A DNA stretch of 64,000 nt from Chryseobacterium sp. BGARF1 (GCF_001677955.1 NZ_LELA01000042.1:146753-210752); one strand, 5' to 3'; positions 33,760 through 43,554 are shown, counted from the first letter of the stretch. Numbers and translations: made by a program. The notes: generated by a model from the letters alone, not told the origin.

Positions 33760-34920
33760 ATGAAGAAAATTTTCAATTCAATTATTTTATATGCAGGGTT
33801 ATTCATTGCCTTTATTTTGGTCTTGTCTTGCCTGCAACTCTACGAAAACGCTAACCGCCTTTTTGGAAGTAAAAGCAGTGACAGCAATTATTGGCTGACT
33901 TTCAGTAAAAAAATTACTCCGGATAACATCGGCAGAAAAGAACTTCTTGGTTTTAATGAAAATGATATTTCAAAAATTAAAACCTGGAGCGAAGTAAAAG
34001 CCATTTATCCTTTTTCGGCAAATGAATTTAAAGCTTCAGCAAATGGTGGAGATTTTATTCCTTTTTATACTGATCTGTATTTTGAAGGTTTAGATTTAAA
34101 AGCAATTGATTCTGATTTGACAGATGAAGAGTTTCAGGTAAAAGGTGATGAAATTCCAATTATTATTTCAAGAGAATATCTGAATCTTTACAATTATGGA
34201 TTTGCTTTAAACCAAGGTCTTCCTCAGATCTCTGAAGATTTTGCCAAGAAAATTGAAGTGAATATCAACATCACTGTCAATAAGCAGAATAAGACGTATA
34301 AAGGAAAAATGGTTGGACTTTCAGACAGAATACACTCCGTTTTGATTCCGAAAAAGTTTCTTGATTCTTTGAATATTGCAGAAAAGCCTGAGCTTGCAAC
34401 ACAGCCCAAAATTTACAACAGAGTTTTGGTACAGGTAAAAGATTCGGGTGATGAAGGTTTGGTCTCTAAAATGAAAGAAAACGGCTACGAATCTAATCAG
34501 GAAAGTCTTCGTTCGGCAAAAATAAAGTCAAAATTATTTTTAGTTTTAAAAATAATTGCTGTTTTGGGAGTTTTCATCTTCGCTTTGTGTTTGTATATCA
34601 TTGTAAGCTTTATAAAGATTCAGTTTTTAGAAAAGCAGGAAGAAGTTTCGATTAAAAACAGTTTGGGATATTCGCCAAAGAAAATGGTGAGTGATATCAG
34701 CAGAAAATTCAGTATTAATCTGATGTTTGTATTGATTTTAAGCTTAGGACTGATCGCTGCTGGACAATATTTTATTGCAAAATCAGAGGTTTCCAACGGT
34801 TTACTTTCGATGTATATCAATCCTCTACTTTGGTCAGTGATCATCATCATTCCAATATTGGTTTATTTCTTCGTCAACATTCTTATCTACCGATGGCTAA
34901 TCAAATCCTGGAAAATATAA
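33760..34920 (+). CDS. FtsX-like ABC transporter permease
   Basis: The 386-residue protein shows the four-helix FtsX/MacB layout: one N-terminal span (about 7-28), a periplasmic domain of about 225 residues, then three spans (about 262-284, 315-338, 350-375). The loop EKQEEVSIKNSLGYSPKKMV after the second span is the family's coupling region, which contacts the ATPase. Such permeases move lipoproteins or peptides, or transmit force across the envelope. The gene is the last of the DUF4836 operon and is followed after one base by a terminator. Confidence 0.88.
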   Translation: MKKIFNSIILYAGLFIAFILVLSCLQLYENANRLFGSKSSDSNYWLTFSKKITPDNIGRKELLGFNENDISKIKTWSEVKAIYPFSANEFKASANGGDFIPFYTDLYFEGLDLKAIDSDLTDEEFQVKGDEIPIIISREYLNLYNYGFALNQGLPQISEDFAKKIEVNINITVNKQNKTYKGKMVGLSDRIHSVLIPKKFLDSLNIAEKPELATQPKIYNRVLVQVKDSGDEGLVSKMKENGYESNQESLRSAKIKSKLFLVLKIIAVLGVFIFALCLYIIVSFIKIQFLEKQEEVSIKNSLGYSPKKMVSDISRKFSINLMFVLILSLGLIAAGQYFIAKSEVSNGLLSMYINPLLWSVIIIIPILVYFFVNILIYRWLIKSWKI

Positions 34921-34921
34921 C

Positions 34922-34949
34922 AAAACGACCATCGTGTGATGGTCGTTTT
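34922..34949. terminator. Bidirectional terminator
   Basis: AAAACGACCATC and GATGGTCGTTTT form a perfect 12-base stem around GTGT, with T-rich tail on the plus strand. It ends the ABC operon and faces the convergent gene ending at 34971. Confidence 0.88.
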
Positions 34950-34970
34950 TATTTTTATGAGGCTTTTGTT

Positions 34971-35471
34971 TTAATCTTTAGATCCCTGGCTATCCATTGT
35001 GTCGCCCATTCCTCTACTGTGTGGATAATACACTCTTTCTTTATCTAAGAAATAAATATTATGCCTAGCCTTTGCAATAATTCCATTATAAACATCTTCA
35101 GGTAAATCTATCGCTTCGGAATCTTTCTGGCCAAAAGAAGGTTTGTTATAGATTTTTAACGCTCCAAATTGATCTAATACTTTTTTTGCATTTTGCGCAT
35201 CTGTAAGGGTAGAAGCATAAACAATCAAGTTAATTTTACCCATACTTCCCTTACTGTAAGCTGCCAAAATGTCGTTATCATTTACAAAAACATAATTCCA
35301 AAAACTTTTTGTTTTTTCATCATCCTCATATTCATTCGTTAACGATTCTTCATCAAATGTCGATTTAGAAACAATGATATCTGACTCTAGAAATCCGTTA
35401 TTCATTAATTCTGATTTTATTTCCTCTGTATTTACAGTTTCTGGAAATACTGAAATTACTGTATAAGCCAT
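34971..35471 (-). CDS. Conserved protein of 166 residues, possibly general-stress-17M-like fold
   Basis: A soluble acidic protein. The opening AYTVISVFPETVNTEEIKSELMNNGF, then a DNDILAAYSKGSMGKINLIVYA stretch and DAQNAKKVLDQFGALKIYN, gives a beta-alpha-beta pattern like the YflT/GSP-17M flavin-free stress proteins, in which two such units repeat. The C-terminal 40 residues are charged and probably flexible. The similarity is weak and by pattern only. Single gene. Confidence 0.65.
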   Translation of the reverse strand: MAYTVISVFPETVNTEEIKSELMNNGFLESDIIVSKSTFDEESLTNEYEDDEKTKSFWNYVFVNDNDILAAYSKGSMGKINLIVYASTLTDAQNAKKVLDQFGALKIYNKPSFGQKDSEAIDLPEDVYNGIIAKARHNIYFLDKERVYYPHSRGMGDTMDSQGSKD

Positions 35472-35559
35472 GGTATTTTATTTTTTGATTTATAATTTAC
35501 ATAGCAAAAATTGTGCAATTTGAAGTCTAATAAAATGTTAAATTAGGTTAGTCTGATAT

Positions 35560-36069
35560 TTATTTTAGCATTTCGAAATTTTCAATCCAAATTTTTGTTT
35601 CTTTTAAAACTGTTTCATTAAAATTACTAAAAGTGACATCTTGATAATGAAAACTCATTTCAAAATCTTCTAAATCACCCCATGAATAATACAATAAGTA
35701 AAACGGATAAATATTTTTTTCATACTCCGATTCTACACAAATTCTGGCTAATTTTTCGAGGCAAGAAAGCACATCGTTCTCACCATTAATAATCTTCTGT
35801 ATGTAATAATAAGACTGACTTTGAATTGCTTTTTCACCTTCAAATTCTTCAATATCAAACTCTTTTAAAACTTTACTTACAAAAGGTTTAATTTCCCAAG
35901 CATCTGTGGGCTTAGAAAATGCAGAAAGCATTTGAATGTTATCCGTCACAACTTCTTTTTGCAGTAGATCTATCGCCCAGTCTACACAAATATCATAATT
36001 AAATGGAGAAAACCCTTTATGAGACTGAACCAGCCACGTAACATCAGATCTCTCAATTAAAATATTCAC
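35560..36069 (-). CDS. Protein of unknown function, 169 residues
   Basis: A soluble acidic, mostly helical protein with several aromatic clusters (DVTWLVQSHKGFSPFNYD at the start; YPFYLLYYSWGD near 125). The start is GTG at 36069; no in-frame ATG exists before codon 47, so either GTG is used or the protein is shorter. It ends 90 bases before the 166-residue gene and begins 7 bases after the mutase stop, so it is probably read from the mutase transcript. Family not recognised. Confidence 0.6.
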   Translation of the reverse strand: MNILIERSDVTWLVQSHKGFSPFNYDICVDWAIDLLQKEVVTDNIQMLSAFSKPTDAWEIKPFVSKVLKEFDIEEFEGEKAIQSQSYYYIQKIINGENDVLSCLEKLARICVESEYEKNIYPFYLLYYSWGDLEDFEMSFHYQDVTFSNFNETVLKETKIWIENFEMLK

Positions 36070-36076
36070 TTTGATT

Positions 36077-38194
36077 CTATGTTAAAAATCTATTCAAAAT
36101 ATCAACTGCACATTTCGGTAAATTCGTTCCAGGACCGAAGATGAAATCTGCTCCGTTTGCATATAAAAACTCGTAATCCTGTTGCGGAATCACTCCACCT
36201 ACAACGATCGTAATATCTTCTGCTCCTAATTTCTTTAGCTCTTCAACAACCTGCGGAACCAAAGTTTTGTGACCCGCTGCCAAAGATGAAACGCCCAAAA
36301 TATGAATATCGTTTTCTACAGCCTGTTTTGCAACCTCTTCCGGAGTTTGAAATAGTGGCGCAACATCCACGTCAAATCCCATATCTGCAAACGCAGTGGC
36401 TACCACTTTTGCACCACGATCATGACCATCCTGTCCCATTTTCGCCACCATGATTCTTGGACGACGACCTTCTGCTTCTTCAAATTTTTGGGTAAGCTCA
36501 AGCGCTTTTCCAAAATATTCATTTTTACCTGCATTCATAGCGTAAACTCCTTGTATCGTTCTGATGTTGGCTTTGTAACGTCCGAAACTTTCTTCCATTG
36601 CATCACTCATTTCACCTAAAGTTACTCTTCTTCTTGCCGCTTCGATGCATAAGGCTAAAAGATTTCCATTTCCTGTTTTCGCAGATTCACGGATTTCATT
36701 TAAAATTTGCTCAACAGATTCAGAATTTCGGCTTAATTTAATTGATTCTAATCTCTCAATTTGCTTTCTACGAACTTCCGTGTTGTCGATATCTAAAATG
36801 TCGATTGGTGTTTGCTTTAAACTTGATTTAAATGAATTAACACCAATGATAAATTCTTCACCGCTGTCAATTTTAGCTTGCTTTTTTGCTGCAGCTTCTT
36901 CAATTCTCATTTTTGGAATTCCAGCTTCAATCGCTTTCGTCATTCCGCCTTCTTTTTCTACCTCATCGATGAATTTCATCGCTTCTTCGATCATTTGCTG
37001 AGTCAAAGATTCAACCAAATTACTTCCGCCCATCGGATCTACAACATCGCAGATTCCACTTTCCTGCTGGAGAATAATTTGTGTATTTCTTGCAATTTTT
37101 GCCGAATAGTCAGTTGGAAGTGCAATCGCTTCATCCAAAGCATTCGTATGAAGAGATTGAGTTCCGCCTAAAGCTGAAGACAATGCTTCAATCGCCGTTC
37201 TTGTGATATTATTGAAAGGCTCTTGCTCTGTTAAAGACCAACCTGAAGTTTGTGAATGCGTTCTTAAAGCTAAAGATTTAGGGTTTTGAGGATTAAACTG
37301 TTTTAAAAGCGTTGCCCAAATATATCTTGCAGCACGCATTTTAGCAATTTCCATGAAATGATTCATTCCGATTGCCCAGAAAAACGATAATCTTGGTGCG
37401 AAATCATCCACATTCATTCCTGCTTTAATTCCGGTTCTTACATATTCTAAACCGTCGGCTAAAGTATATGCCATTTCCAAAACAGGGGTTGCCCCAGCTT
37501 CCTGCATGTGATATCCGGAAATAGAAATTGAGTTGAATTTCGGAATATTTCTTGAAGTATATTCAAAAATATCAGCAATAATTTTCATGGAAGGAGTCGG
37601 TGGATAAATATACGTATTACGCACCATAAATTCTTTCAAAATATCATTCTGAATGGTTCCTGAAAGCTTATCCTGAGAAACGCCCTGTTCTTCTGCAGCT
37701 ACAATATAAAATGAAAGAATTGGCAAAACCGCACCATTCATCGTCATTGAAACCGATATTTCATCTAAAGGAATTTCATTGAACAAAATTTTCATATCCT
37801 CAACAGAATCAATCGCAACACCGGCTTTACCAACGTCACCTACAACTCTGGCATGATCTGAATCGTAACCTCTGTGTGTCGCCAAATCAAAAGCTACCGA
37901 TAGGCCTTTTTGTCCGGCTGCTAAGTTTCTTCTGTAAAATGCGTTAGACTCTTCGGCTGTAGAAAAACCTGCGTATTGACGGATCGTCCAAGGTTTCTGA
38001 ACATACATCGTAGAATAAGGACCTCTTAAAAAAGGTGCAATTCCCGGAGAAGCATCAGCGATGTCTTTATTTTTCACATCTTCTGCCGTGTATTTTGATT
38101 TTAGCTCAAGTCCATCCTTTTCAAATTGATAGATTTCCTGCTGATTTTCAGATATATTAAATTGAGGAATTTTATTCTTTATTTCCCTTCTCAT
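36077..38194 (-). CDS. scpA: Methylmalonyl-CoA mutase, large-subunit type with B12 domain
   Basis: The 705-residue enzyme interconverts succinyl-CoA and methylmalonyl-CoA in propionate, valine, isoleucine and odd-chain catabolism. The N-terminal substrate barrel shows [21 protein letters not shown] and the conserved [15 protein letters not shown]; the C-terminal cobalamin domain has DGHDRG with axial His 591 and the following GVSSLAAGH and GGVIPQQD segments. It contains its own B12 domain. No small subunit gene adjoins it; the matching MeaB is encoded at 24988-25983. If it works as a heterodimer, the other subunit must be outside this window. Confidence 0.95.
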   Translation of the reverse strand: MRREIKNKIPQFNISENQQEIYQFEKDGLELKSKYTAEDVKNKDIADASPGIAPFLRGPYSTMYVQKPWTIRQYAGFSTAEESNAFYRRNLAAGQKGLSVAFDLATHRGYDSDHARVVGDVGKAGVAIDSVEDMKILFNEIPLDEISVSMTMNGAVLPILSFYIVAAEEQGVSQDKLSGTIQNDILKEFMVRNTYIYPPTPSMKIIADIFEYTSRNIPKFNSISISGYHMQEAGATPVLEMAYTLADGLEYVRTGIKAGMNVDDFAPRLSFFWAIGMNHFMEIAKMRAARYIWATLLKQFNPQNPKSLALRTHSQTSGWSLTEQEPFNNITRTAIEALSSALGGTQSLHTNALDEAIALPTDYSAKIARNTQIILQQESGICDVVDPMGGSNLVESLTQQMIEEAMKFIDEVEKEGGMTKAIEAGIPKMRIEEAAAKKQAKIDSGEEFIIGVNSFKSSLKQTPIDILDIDNTEVRRKQIERLESIKLSRNSESVEQILNEIRESAKTGNGNLLALCIEAARRRVTLGEMSDAMEESFGRYKANIRTIQGVYAMNAGKNEYFGKALELTQKFEEAEGRRPRIMVAKMGQDGHDRGAKVVATAFADMGFDVDVAPLFQTPEEVAKQAVENDIHILGVSSLAAGHKTLVPQVVEELKKLGAEDITIVVGGVIPQQDYEFLYANGADFIFGPGTNLPKCAVDILNRFLT

Positions 38195-38289
38195 TTCTTC
38201 AGATTTAAGATTTTAAAAATAAGCATTTTTATGGGAATGTTTTGCGATTGATTTTCAGAAGGAAAAAGTACATTAAATGCTGAAAAATG

Positions 38290-38322
38290 AAAACTCTTTG
38301 AAACATTGGTCACAAAGAGTTT
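38290..38322. terminator. Hairpin in the mutase upstream region
   Basis: AAACTCTTTG and CAAAGAGTTT pair over 10 bases around a 12-base loop. Neither side has a long T-run, so terminator function is uncertain. It lies in the 347-base gap between the prolyl oligopeptidase and mutase genes. Confidence 0.45.
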
Positions 38323-38416
38323 ATTGCTCTTCTGAATAAAAGAACACAATAGTTTTTGAAAATCTTTGATTTTCTTTAATGTGATTTAAATATTTTTAAA
38401 TTAATATGTATGAATT

Positions 38417-38460
38417 AATAGGATTTTATCCTATTCTTCGTTAAATCGTCCTTTCAGGAC
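38417..38460. repeat. Two-hairpin intergenic element, copy 1
   Basis: Hairpin A (AATAGGAT TTT ATCCTATT) and hairpin B (GTCCT TTC AGGAC) are joined by the 12-base linker CTTCGTTAAATC. A second copy in opposite orientation lies at 53900-53943 and differs by paired changes that keep both stems. It resembles a REP-type palindromic element. Confidence 0.75.
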
Positions 38461-38486
38461 TTTTTATTCTTAATACCATAAAATAC

Positions 38487-38518
38487 AAAAGCGAGACTGT
38501 AAATACAATCTCGCTTTT
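38487..38518 (-). terminator. Terminator after the prolyl oligopeptidase gene
   Basis: AAAAGCGAGA and TCTCGCTTTT form a 10-base stem around a 12-base loop, 24 bases past the stop codon on the minus strand, with a TTTTGTATTTT tail. Confidence 0.78.
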
Positions 38519-38541
38519 ATTTAAACCTAAAAAAGTTTAGA

Positions 38542-40653
38542 TTATTTATTTAGTTTTTTAATTCCCATTTCATACAAAGCAAAAGAAATTAGATCGGCAT
38601 TTTCACTGATTACCTGATCCGTAGCTCTTCCTGCTCCATGACCTGCATTTTTCTCAATTCTTAGTAAAATAGGATTTGTACATTTTTGTTTTTCCTGCAA
38701 TTCTGCACCAAATTTGAACGAGTGCGCCGGAACAACTCTATCGTCATGATCACTTGTAATAATCATTGTTGACGGATAACAAGTTCCTGCTTTTACGTTA
38801 TGAACCGGAGAATATGATTTTAAATAATCAAACATTTCTTTGTTGTCTTCGGCAGTTCCATAGTCATAAGACCAACCTGCACCAGCAGTAAATTTGTTGT
38901 ATCTCAACATATCTAAAACTCCAACTCCCGGAAAGGCAACTTTAGCCAAATCAGGACGCATCGTCATCGTCGCTCCAACTAACAAGCCTCCGTTTGATCT
39001 TCCTGAAAGCGCCATATATTCTTTTGATGTATAACCTTTACTCTGTAAATATTCTCCAGCTGCGATGAAATCTTCAAATACATTTTTCTTCTGCATTTTT
39101 GTTCCTGCATCGTGCCATTTTTTACCGTATTCACCACCACCACGAATGTTTGGAACAGCGTAAATTCCTCCATTTTCCATCCAAATCGCATTAACTACAG
39201 AGAAAGAAGGCTGCAAGCTAACGTTAAACCCACCGTAAGAATAAAGAATTGTAGGGTTTTTACCATTCAGTTTTATTCCTTTTTTATAATTAATCATCAT
39301 CGGAACTTTGGTGCCGTCTTTTGATGTATAAAATACCTGCTCAGAAACATAATCTTCAGGATTAAATTTCACTTTCGGTTTTTGGTAAACTTCAGATTTT
39401 CCGGTATCTGCATTGAATTTATAAGTTGTTCCCGGAGTAATATAATTGCTGAAAGAATAATACAATTCTTTCTCTGTTTCTTTACCTCCAAAACCACCTA
39501 CATTTCCTTTTCCAGGAAGAGAAATTTCTCTGATTAGCTTTCCTGCTTTGTCAAACTGTTTCACTTTATCAATCGCATCAACCATATAAGTAGCGAAGAA
39601 ATAACCGCCGCCACCGGAAATTCCCAACACATTTTCTGTTTCAGGAATAACATCTTTCCAGGTTTCAGGAGACGGATTTTGGATGGTTGTTTTCACCAAA
39701 CGCATATTTGGCGCATCTTTATCCGTAAAAATGAAAAGATTGTCACCTTCTGTATCCACAATATTTACATTGATGTCAAAACCTTTGTTGATCTGAACGA
39801 AATCACCGCCTTTCTTTAAGTCTTTAATGTATAATTCATTTCCGTTGGTTGCATTTGCAGCAGAAATCATCAAATATCTCTGATCTTCAGAAACGCCTGC
39901 CCCCAAATATCTCCTTGGCGTTTTATCTCCCCCAAAAATCAGTTGATCAGCAGATTGCTTTGTTCCTAATTTATGAAAATAAACTTTGTGTTTATCGGTC
40001 ATTCCGGAAAGTACAGTTCCTTCTTTCGGCTTGTCGTAGCTTGAATAATAGAAACCTTCGTCACCCTGCCAAGAAATTCCACTGAACTTTACATCAACAA
40101 TTGTTTCGTCAATTTGCTTTTTGGTAAGGGCATCAATGATGATGATTTTATTCCAGTCGCTTCCGCCTTCAGAAATAGAGTACGCTGCCAAATTTCCTTT
40201 TTTGTTGAAAGACAAACTCGAAAGCGAGGTCGTTCCTTTTTCTGAAAATTTGTTAGGATCTAAAAATACTTCTGTGGTTTTTGTCTTATTATTGGTTCTA
40301 TACAATACAGACTGAGCTTGTAAACCGTCATTTTTATAATAATACGTAAAATCTCCTTCTTTGAAAGGTGCACCTATTTTTTCGTAATTCCAAATATCCG
40401 TTAATTGCTTTTTGATCTGCTCTCTAAACGGAATTTGCGATAAATATTTTTGACTGTATGCCACTTCTTCGTCTACCCATTTTTTGGTAGGTTCTGAATC
40501 ATTTTCCAGATCTCTGTACGGATCTGCAACGGCTGTTCCGAAGTAAGTATCTGTTTGATTTCCTTTGATCGCTTTAGGATAAGTCATTTTTTGAGCATAA
40601 ACGGTAGCCGAAAACAAAACTCCGGCCGTTAATAACATAGGTTTAAAATTCAT
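38542..40653 (-). CDS. Prolyl oligopeptidase (S9A), exported
   Basis: The 703-residue protease cuts peptides after proline. It has a signal peptide (MNFKPMLLTAGVLFSATVYAQ), a beta-propeller gate (about 75-400) and a C-terminal hydrolase domain with catalytic Ser 553 (GRSNGGLL), Asp 637 (DHDDRVVP) and His 672 (NAGHGAGR). The signal peptide places it in the periplasm, as reported for flavobacterial prolyl endopeptidases. I use ATG 40653; the longer frame begins with TTG six codons earlier. Single gene with its own terminator. Confidence 0.95.
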   Translation of the reverse strand: MNFKPMLLTAGVLFSATVYAQKMTYPKAIKGNQTDTYFGTAVADPYRDLENDSEPTKKWVDEEVAYSQKYLSQIPFREQIKKQLTDIWNYEKIGAPFKEGDFTYYYKNDGLQAQSVLYRTNNKTKTTEVFLDPNKFSEKGTTSLSSLSFNKKGNLAAYSISEGGSDWNKIIIIDALTKKQIDETIVDVKFSGISWQGDEGFYYSSYDKPKEGTVLSGMTDKHKVYFHKLGTKQSADQLIFGGDKTPRRYLGAGVSEDQRYLMISAANATNGNELYIKDLKKGGDFVQINKGFDINVNIVDTEGDNLFIFTDKDAPNMRLVKTTIQNPSPETWKDVIPETENVLGISGGGGYFFATYMVDAIDKVKQFDKAGKLIREISLPGKGNVGGFGGKETEKELYYSFSNYITPGTTYKFNADTGKSEVYQKPKVKFNPEDYVSEQVFYTSKDGTKVPMMINYKKGIKLNGKNPTILYSYGGFNVSLQPSFSVVNAIWMENGGIYAVPNIRGGGEYGKKWHDAGTKMQKKNVFEDFIAAGEYLQSKGYTSKEYMALSGRSNGGLLVGATMTMRPDLAKVAFPGVGVLDMLRYNKFTAGAGWSYDYGTAEDNKEMFDYLKSYSPVHNVKAGTCYPSTMIITSDHDDRVVPAHSFKFGAELQEKQKCTNPILLRIEKNAGHGAGRATDQVISENADLISFALYEMGIKKLNK

Positions 40654-40765
40654 TGTGAAGGATTTTCTCAAAAATACGCAAAGTTGTGAGAATACAAAAG
40701 CCTACATTAGGTGACTTTTTCATGACCTTCTAAAGGTAATTTGCATAAAGTTTAGAGCAAAAAAA

Positions 40766-40790
40766 AAGACCTCTAAACAATAGAGGCCTT
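40766..40790 (-). terminator. Terminator after the 2OG-dioxygenase gene
   Basis: On the minus strand, GGCCTCTA and TTAGAGGTC pair with one mismatch and are followed by a run of nine or more T residues. Confidence 0.82.
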
Positions 40791-40823
40791 TCTTAATTAT
40801 GTATTAGAATTTATAGATCAGGC

Positions 40824-41774
40824 TTACTTTTTTATTAATCCCAATTCAATTAATCTTTCATGTAAAAATTCTCCGGCCGTTGTATCTTCATATAACTTTG
40901 GATTGTTTTCGTCTACACAGTTTTCTAAAGCATTCAGTGACATTTCGCTTACTGGATGCATAAAGAAAGGAATAGAATATCTTGAAGTTCCCCACAACTC
41001 TCTTGGCGGATTTACCACTCTGTGAATCGTAGATTTCAACTTGTTGTTGGTATGTCTCGAAAGCATATCTCCAACGTTGATCATTAATTCGTCTGGTTGT
41101 GCGATCGCATCGATCCATTCGCCTTTATGATTTTGTACCTGAAGACCTTTTCCCTGAGAACCCATCAAAAGGGTAATTAGGTTAATGTCTCCGTGAGCTG
41201 CAGCTCTTACCGCATCATCTGGTTCCTGAGTAATTGGAGGATAATGAATAGGTCTCAAAATAGAGTTTCCTTCTGCAATTTTATCATCAAAATAAAATTC
41301 ATCAAGGCCAAGATACAATGCTAAAGCTCTCAAAACATATTTTCCTGTTTTTTCAAGCATTTGGTAAGTTTCTTTACCTACCTCATTAAATTGTGGAAGC
41401 TCATCTACGATGACGTTGTCAGGATATTCGCTTTTGTATTTTGAGTCATCCGAAACATATTGTCCGAAATGCCAAAATTCTTTCAAATCACCTTTTTTAA
41501 ACCCTTTAGCCGTTTCTTTACCAAAACCGACATAACCTCTTTGTCCTCCAATTCCGGGGATCTCATACTTTTGCTTGGTTTCTGTTGGAAGTTCAAAGAA
41601 GTTTTTCACTTCTCCATAAAGATCGTCTACGAGTTTGTCATCAAGGAAATGTCCTTTTAAGGCGACAAAACCAATTTCTTCGTAAGCTTTTCCGATTTCA
41701 TTTACAAATTTCTGTTTGCGTTCCGGGTTGTCCGAAAGGAAATCACGCAGGTCTACACTAGGTATTTTATCCAT
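40824..41774 (-). CDS. 2-oxoglutarate/Fe(II)-dependent dioxygenase, isopenicillin-N-synthase family
   Basis: The 316-residue enzyme has an N-terminal DIOX_N domain (about 5-115, GFVALKGH) and a C-terminal jelly roll with the facial triad His 194, Asp 196 (AAHGDINL) and His 251 (STIHRVVNPP), plus Arg 265 in RYSIPF for 2-oxoglutarate. All needed residues are present, so it should be an active oxygenase. The substrate is unknown; no biosynthetic cluster surrounds it. Start ATG 41774. It is divergent from menD with an 87-base spacer. Confidence 0.92.
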   Translation of the reverse strand: MDKIPSVDLRDFLSDNPERKQKFVNEIGKAYEEIGFVALKGHFLDDKLVDDLYGEVKNFFELPTETKQKYEIPGIGGQRGYVGFGKETAKGFKKGDLKEFWHFGQYVSDDSKYKSEYPDNVIVDELPQFNEVGKETYQMLEKTGKYVLRALALYLGLDEFYFDDKIAEGNSILRPIHYPPITQEPDDAVRAAAHGDINLITLLMGSQGKGLQVQNHKGEWIDAIAQPDELMINVGDMLSRHTNNKLKSTIHRVVNPPRELWGTSRYSIPFFMHPVSEMSLNALENCVDENNPKLYEDTTAGEFLHERLIELGLIKK

Positions 41775-41849
41775 TTTATAGAAATTTTACGTGCCGCTAA
41801 ATTACAGATTTTTTGAATTAAATGATTTTAGAATTCATTATTTATAAAC

Positions 41850-41861
41850 TAAATTTGCTTT
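41850..41861 (+). promoter_or_regulatory. -7 box abutting the menD start codon
   Basis: TAAATTTG followed by CTTT and then the ATG at 41862. With a transcription start 4-7 bases after the box, the mRNA would be leaderless or nearly so. A good -33 box is not visible. Confidence 0.45.
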
Positions 41862-43541
41862 ATGAAAAAATATTCTTCCAAGAGAAGTATTCAGGTGCTT
41901 GCCAATATTCTTCACCAATACGGAATTTTAGACGTTGTGATATCTCCGGGATCCAGAAATGCTCCTTTGGCAATTCATTTTTCAGAGATGGATGATTTCA
42001 ACTGTTTCAGTATTGTGGATGAAAGAAGTGCAGCTTTTGTAGCTCTTGGAATGTCAATGAGCGAGAAAAAACCTGTTGCAATTACCTGTACAAGCGGTTC
42101 TGCAGCGGTAAATTACTATCCTGCAGTGACTGAAGCTTTTTATCAGAATATTCCATTGTTGATTTTAACAGCAGACCGACCGACTGATTATGTTGATCTT
42201 TTTGACGGACAAACAATCCGACAAAACAATTTGTTTCATCAGCATTCTTACGGAGATTTTCAGTTGGTAGAAGATTCTCAAGACAATGCAGAAGATATCA
42301 ATTCAGAAATTATAAAAAAGGCAATCGAACTTTGTTTTGAAAAACAAGGTCCGGTTCATATCAATATTCCTCTGGAAGAACCTTTGTACGAATTGGTTTC
42401 AGAACTTCCCACTTTTCCTGATGTTGAAAAAACCATTAAAAAGAAAGAGTACGAAATCCCTTCCAATTTGGTGGCAGACTGGAATACTTCACAGAGAATT
42501 ATGATTCTGGTTGGGACAAAAGGTTACAGTCCTGAATTGGAAAACCAACTTACTCAATTGGTAAAAAACCATTCGGTTGTTGTTTTAAGCGAAGCAAATT
42601 CAAATTTATATCATGAAAAGTTTTTCAGACATATCGACCGATATATTTTTGCATTTACCGAAGAAGATTTTAAAACTTACGCTCCCGATCTATTGATTAC
42701 TGTTGGGCAAAATGTGGTTTCTAAAAAAGTAAAACAATTTTTAAGAAGTGCACATCCGAAACAACATTGGCATTTGGATGAAGTTTGGCAACCCGACACC
42801 TACTTTTCTCTGACCCAGAAAATAGAAATTAAGCCAGAGCTCTTCTTTTCTAAATTATTAAATTTCATCAACTTAGAACCTAGACCTTACTATAATCTTT
42901 GGGATGTTTTAAGAGATAAAAAAGATAAAAAACATGACGATTTCTTAAATTTAGTGGAGTTTTCAGATTTCTATTTCTTTAATAAAGCTTCACAGAGTAT
43001 TCCTGAGAATTACAATATACATTTCAGTAATTCTTCGGCAATCCGCTATGCACAGTTATTCGATTTTGGTAAGAGAAAAATGTACTGCAACCGCGGAACA
43101 AGCGGAATTGACGGTTCTACTTCCACCGCAATGGGTTTTGCCATCAAGAATAAAAATCCTACTTTGCTGATTACCGGAGATCTAAGTTTTTTCTATGACA
43201 TCAATGGTTTGTGGAATCAATACATTCCACCGTTTACAAGAATCATTATTTTTAATAACGGAGAAGGAAATATTTTTAAGATCATTCCCGGACCTGGAAA
43301 CGCCAACTCAAATACGGTTGATGAATTCATTTCTACGAAGCATCATAAACATGCAGAATTCCTGGCTAAACATTTTGGTTTCTCTTATGTGAAAGTAGAA
43401 GATGACGGAACTCTAGACCGCGTTTTTGAGAATTTCTTTAAGCCAGACCCTCAGCCTAAAATAATGGAAGTCAACACACAAGGTAAAACCAATGCTGATA
43501 TACAAAAAGCCTATTTCAATTTTTTAAAAGAAAGCAAATAA
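41862..43541 (+). CDS. menD: SEPHCHC synthase (menaquinone biosynthesis)
   Basis: The 559-residue thiamine-diphosphate enzyme adds succinic semialdehyde (from 2-oxoglutarate) to isochorismate, the first committed step to menaquinone. Signature regions are VVISPGSRNAPLA near the start, DERSAAFVALGMS (with the catalytic Glu in DERS), CTSGSAAVNYYPAVTEA, and the ThDP/Mg2+ site GDLSFFYDINGLWN. Size is typical. No other men gene is adjacent. Confidence 0.96.
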   Translation: MKKYSSKRSIQVLANILHQYGILDVVISPGSRNAPLAIHFSEMDDFNCFSIVDERSAAFVALGMSMSEKKPVAITCTSGSAAVNYYPAVTEAFYQNIPLLILTADRPTDYVDLFDGQTIRQNNLFHQHSYGDFQLVEDSQDNAEDINSEIIKKAIELCFEKQGPVHINIPLEEPLYELVSELPTFPDVEKTIKKKEYEIPSNLVADWNTSQRIMILVGTKGYSPELENQLTQLVKNHSVVVLSEANSNLYHEKFFRHIDRYIFAFTEEDFKTYAPDLLITVGQNVVSKKVKQFLRSAHPKQHWHLDEVWQPDTYFSLTQKIEIKPELFFSKLLNFINLEPRPYYNLWDVLRDKKDKKHDDFLNLVEFSDFYFFNKASQSIPENYNIHFSNSSAIRYAQLFDFGKRKMYCNRGTSGIDGSTSTAMGFAIKNKNPTLLITGDLSFFYDINGLWNQYIPPFTRIIIFNNGEGNIFKIIPGPGNANSNTVDEFISTKHHKHAEFLAKHFGFSYVKVEDDGTLDRVFENFFKPDPQPKIMEVNTQGKTNADIQKAYFNFLKESK

Positions 43542-43554
43542 ATCTATAATAAAA

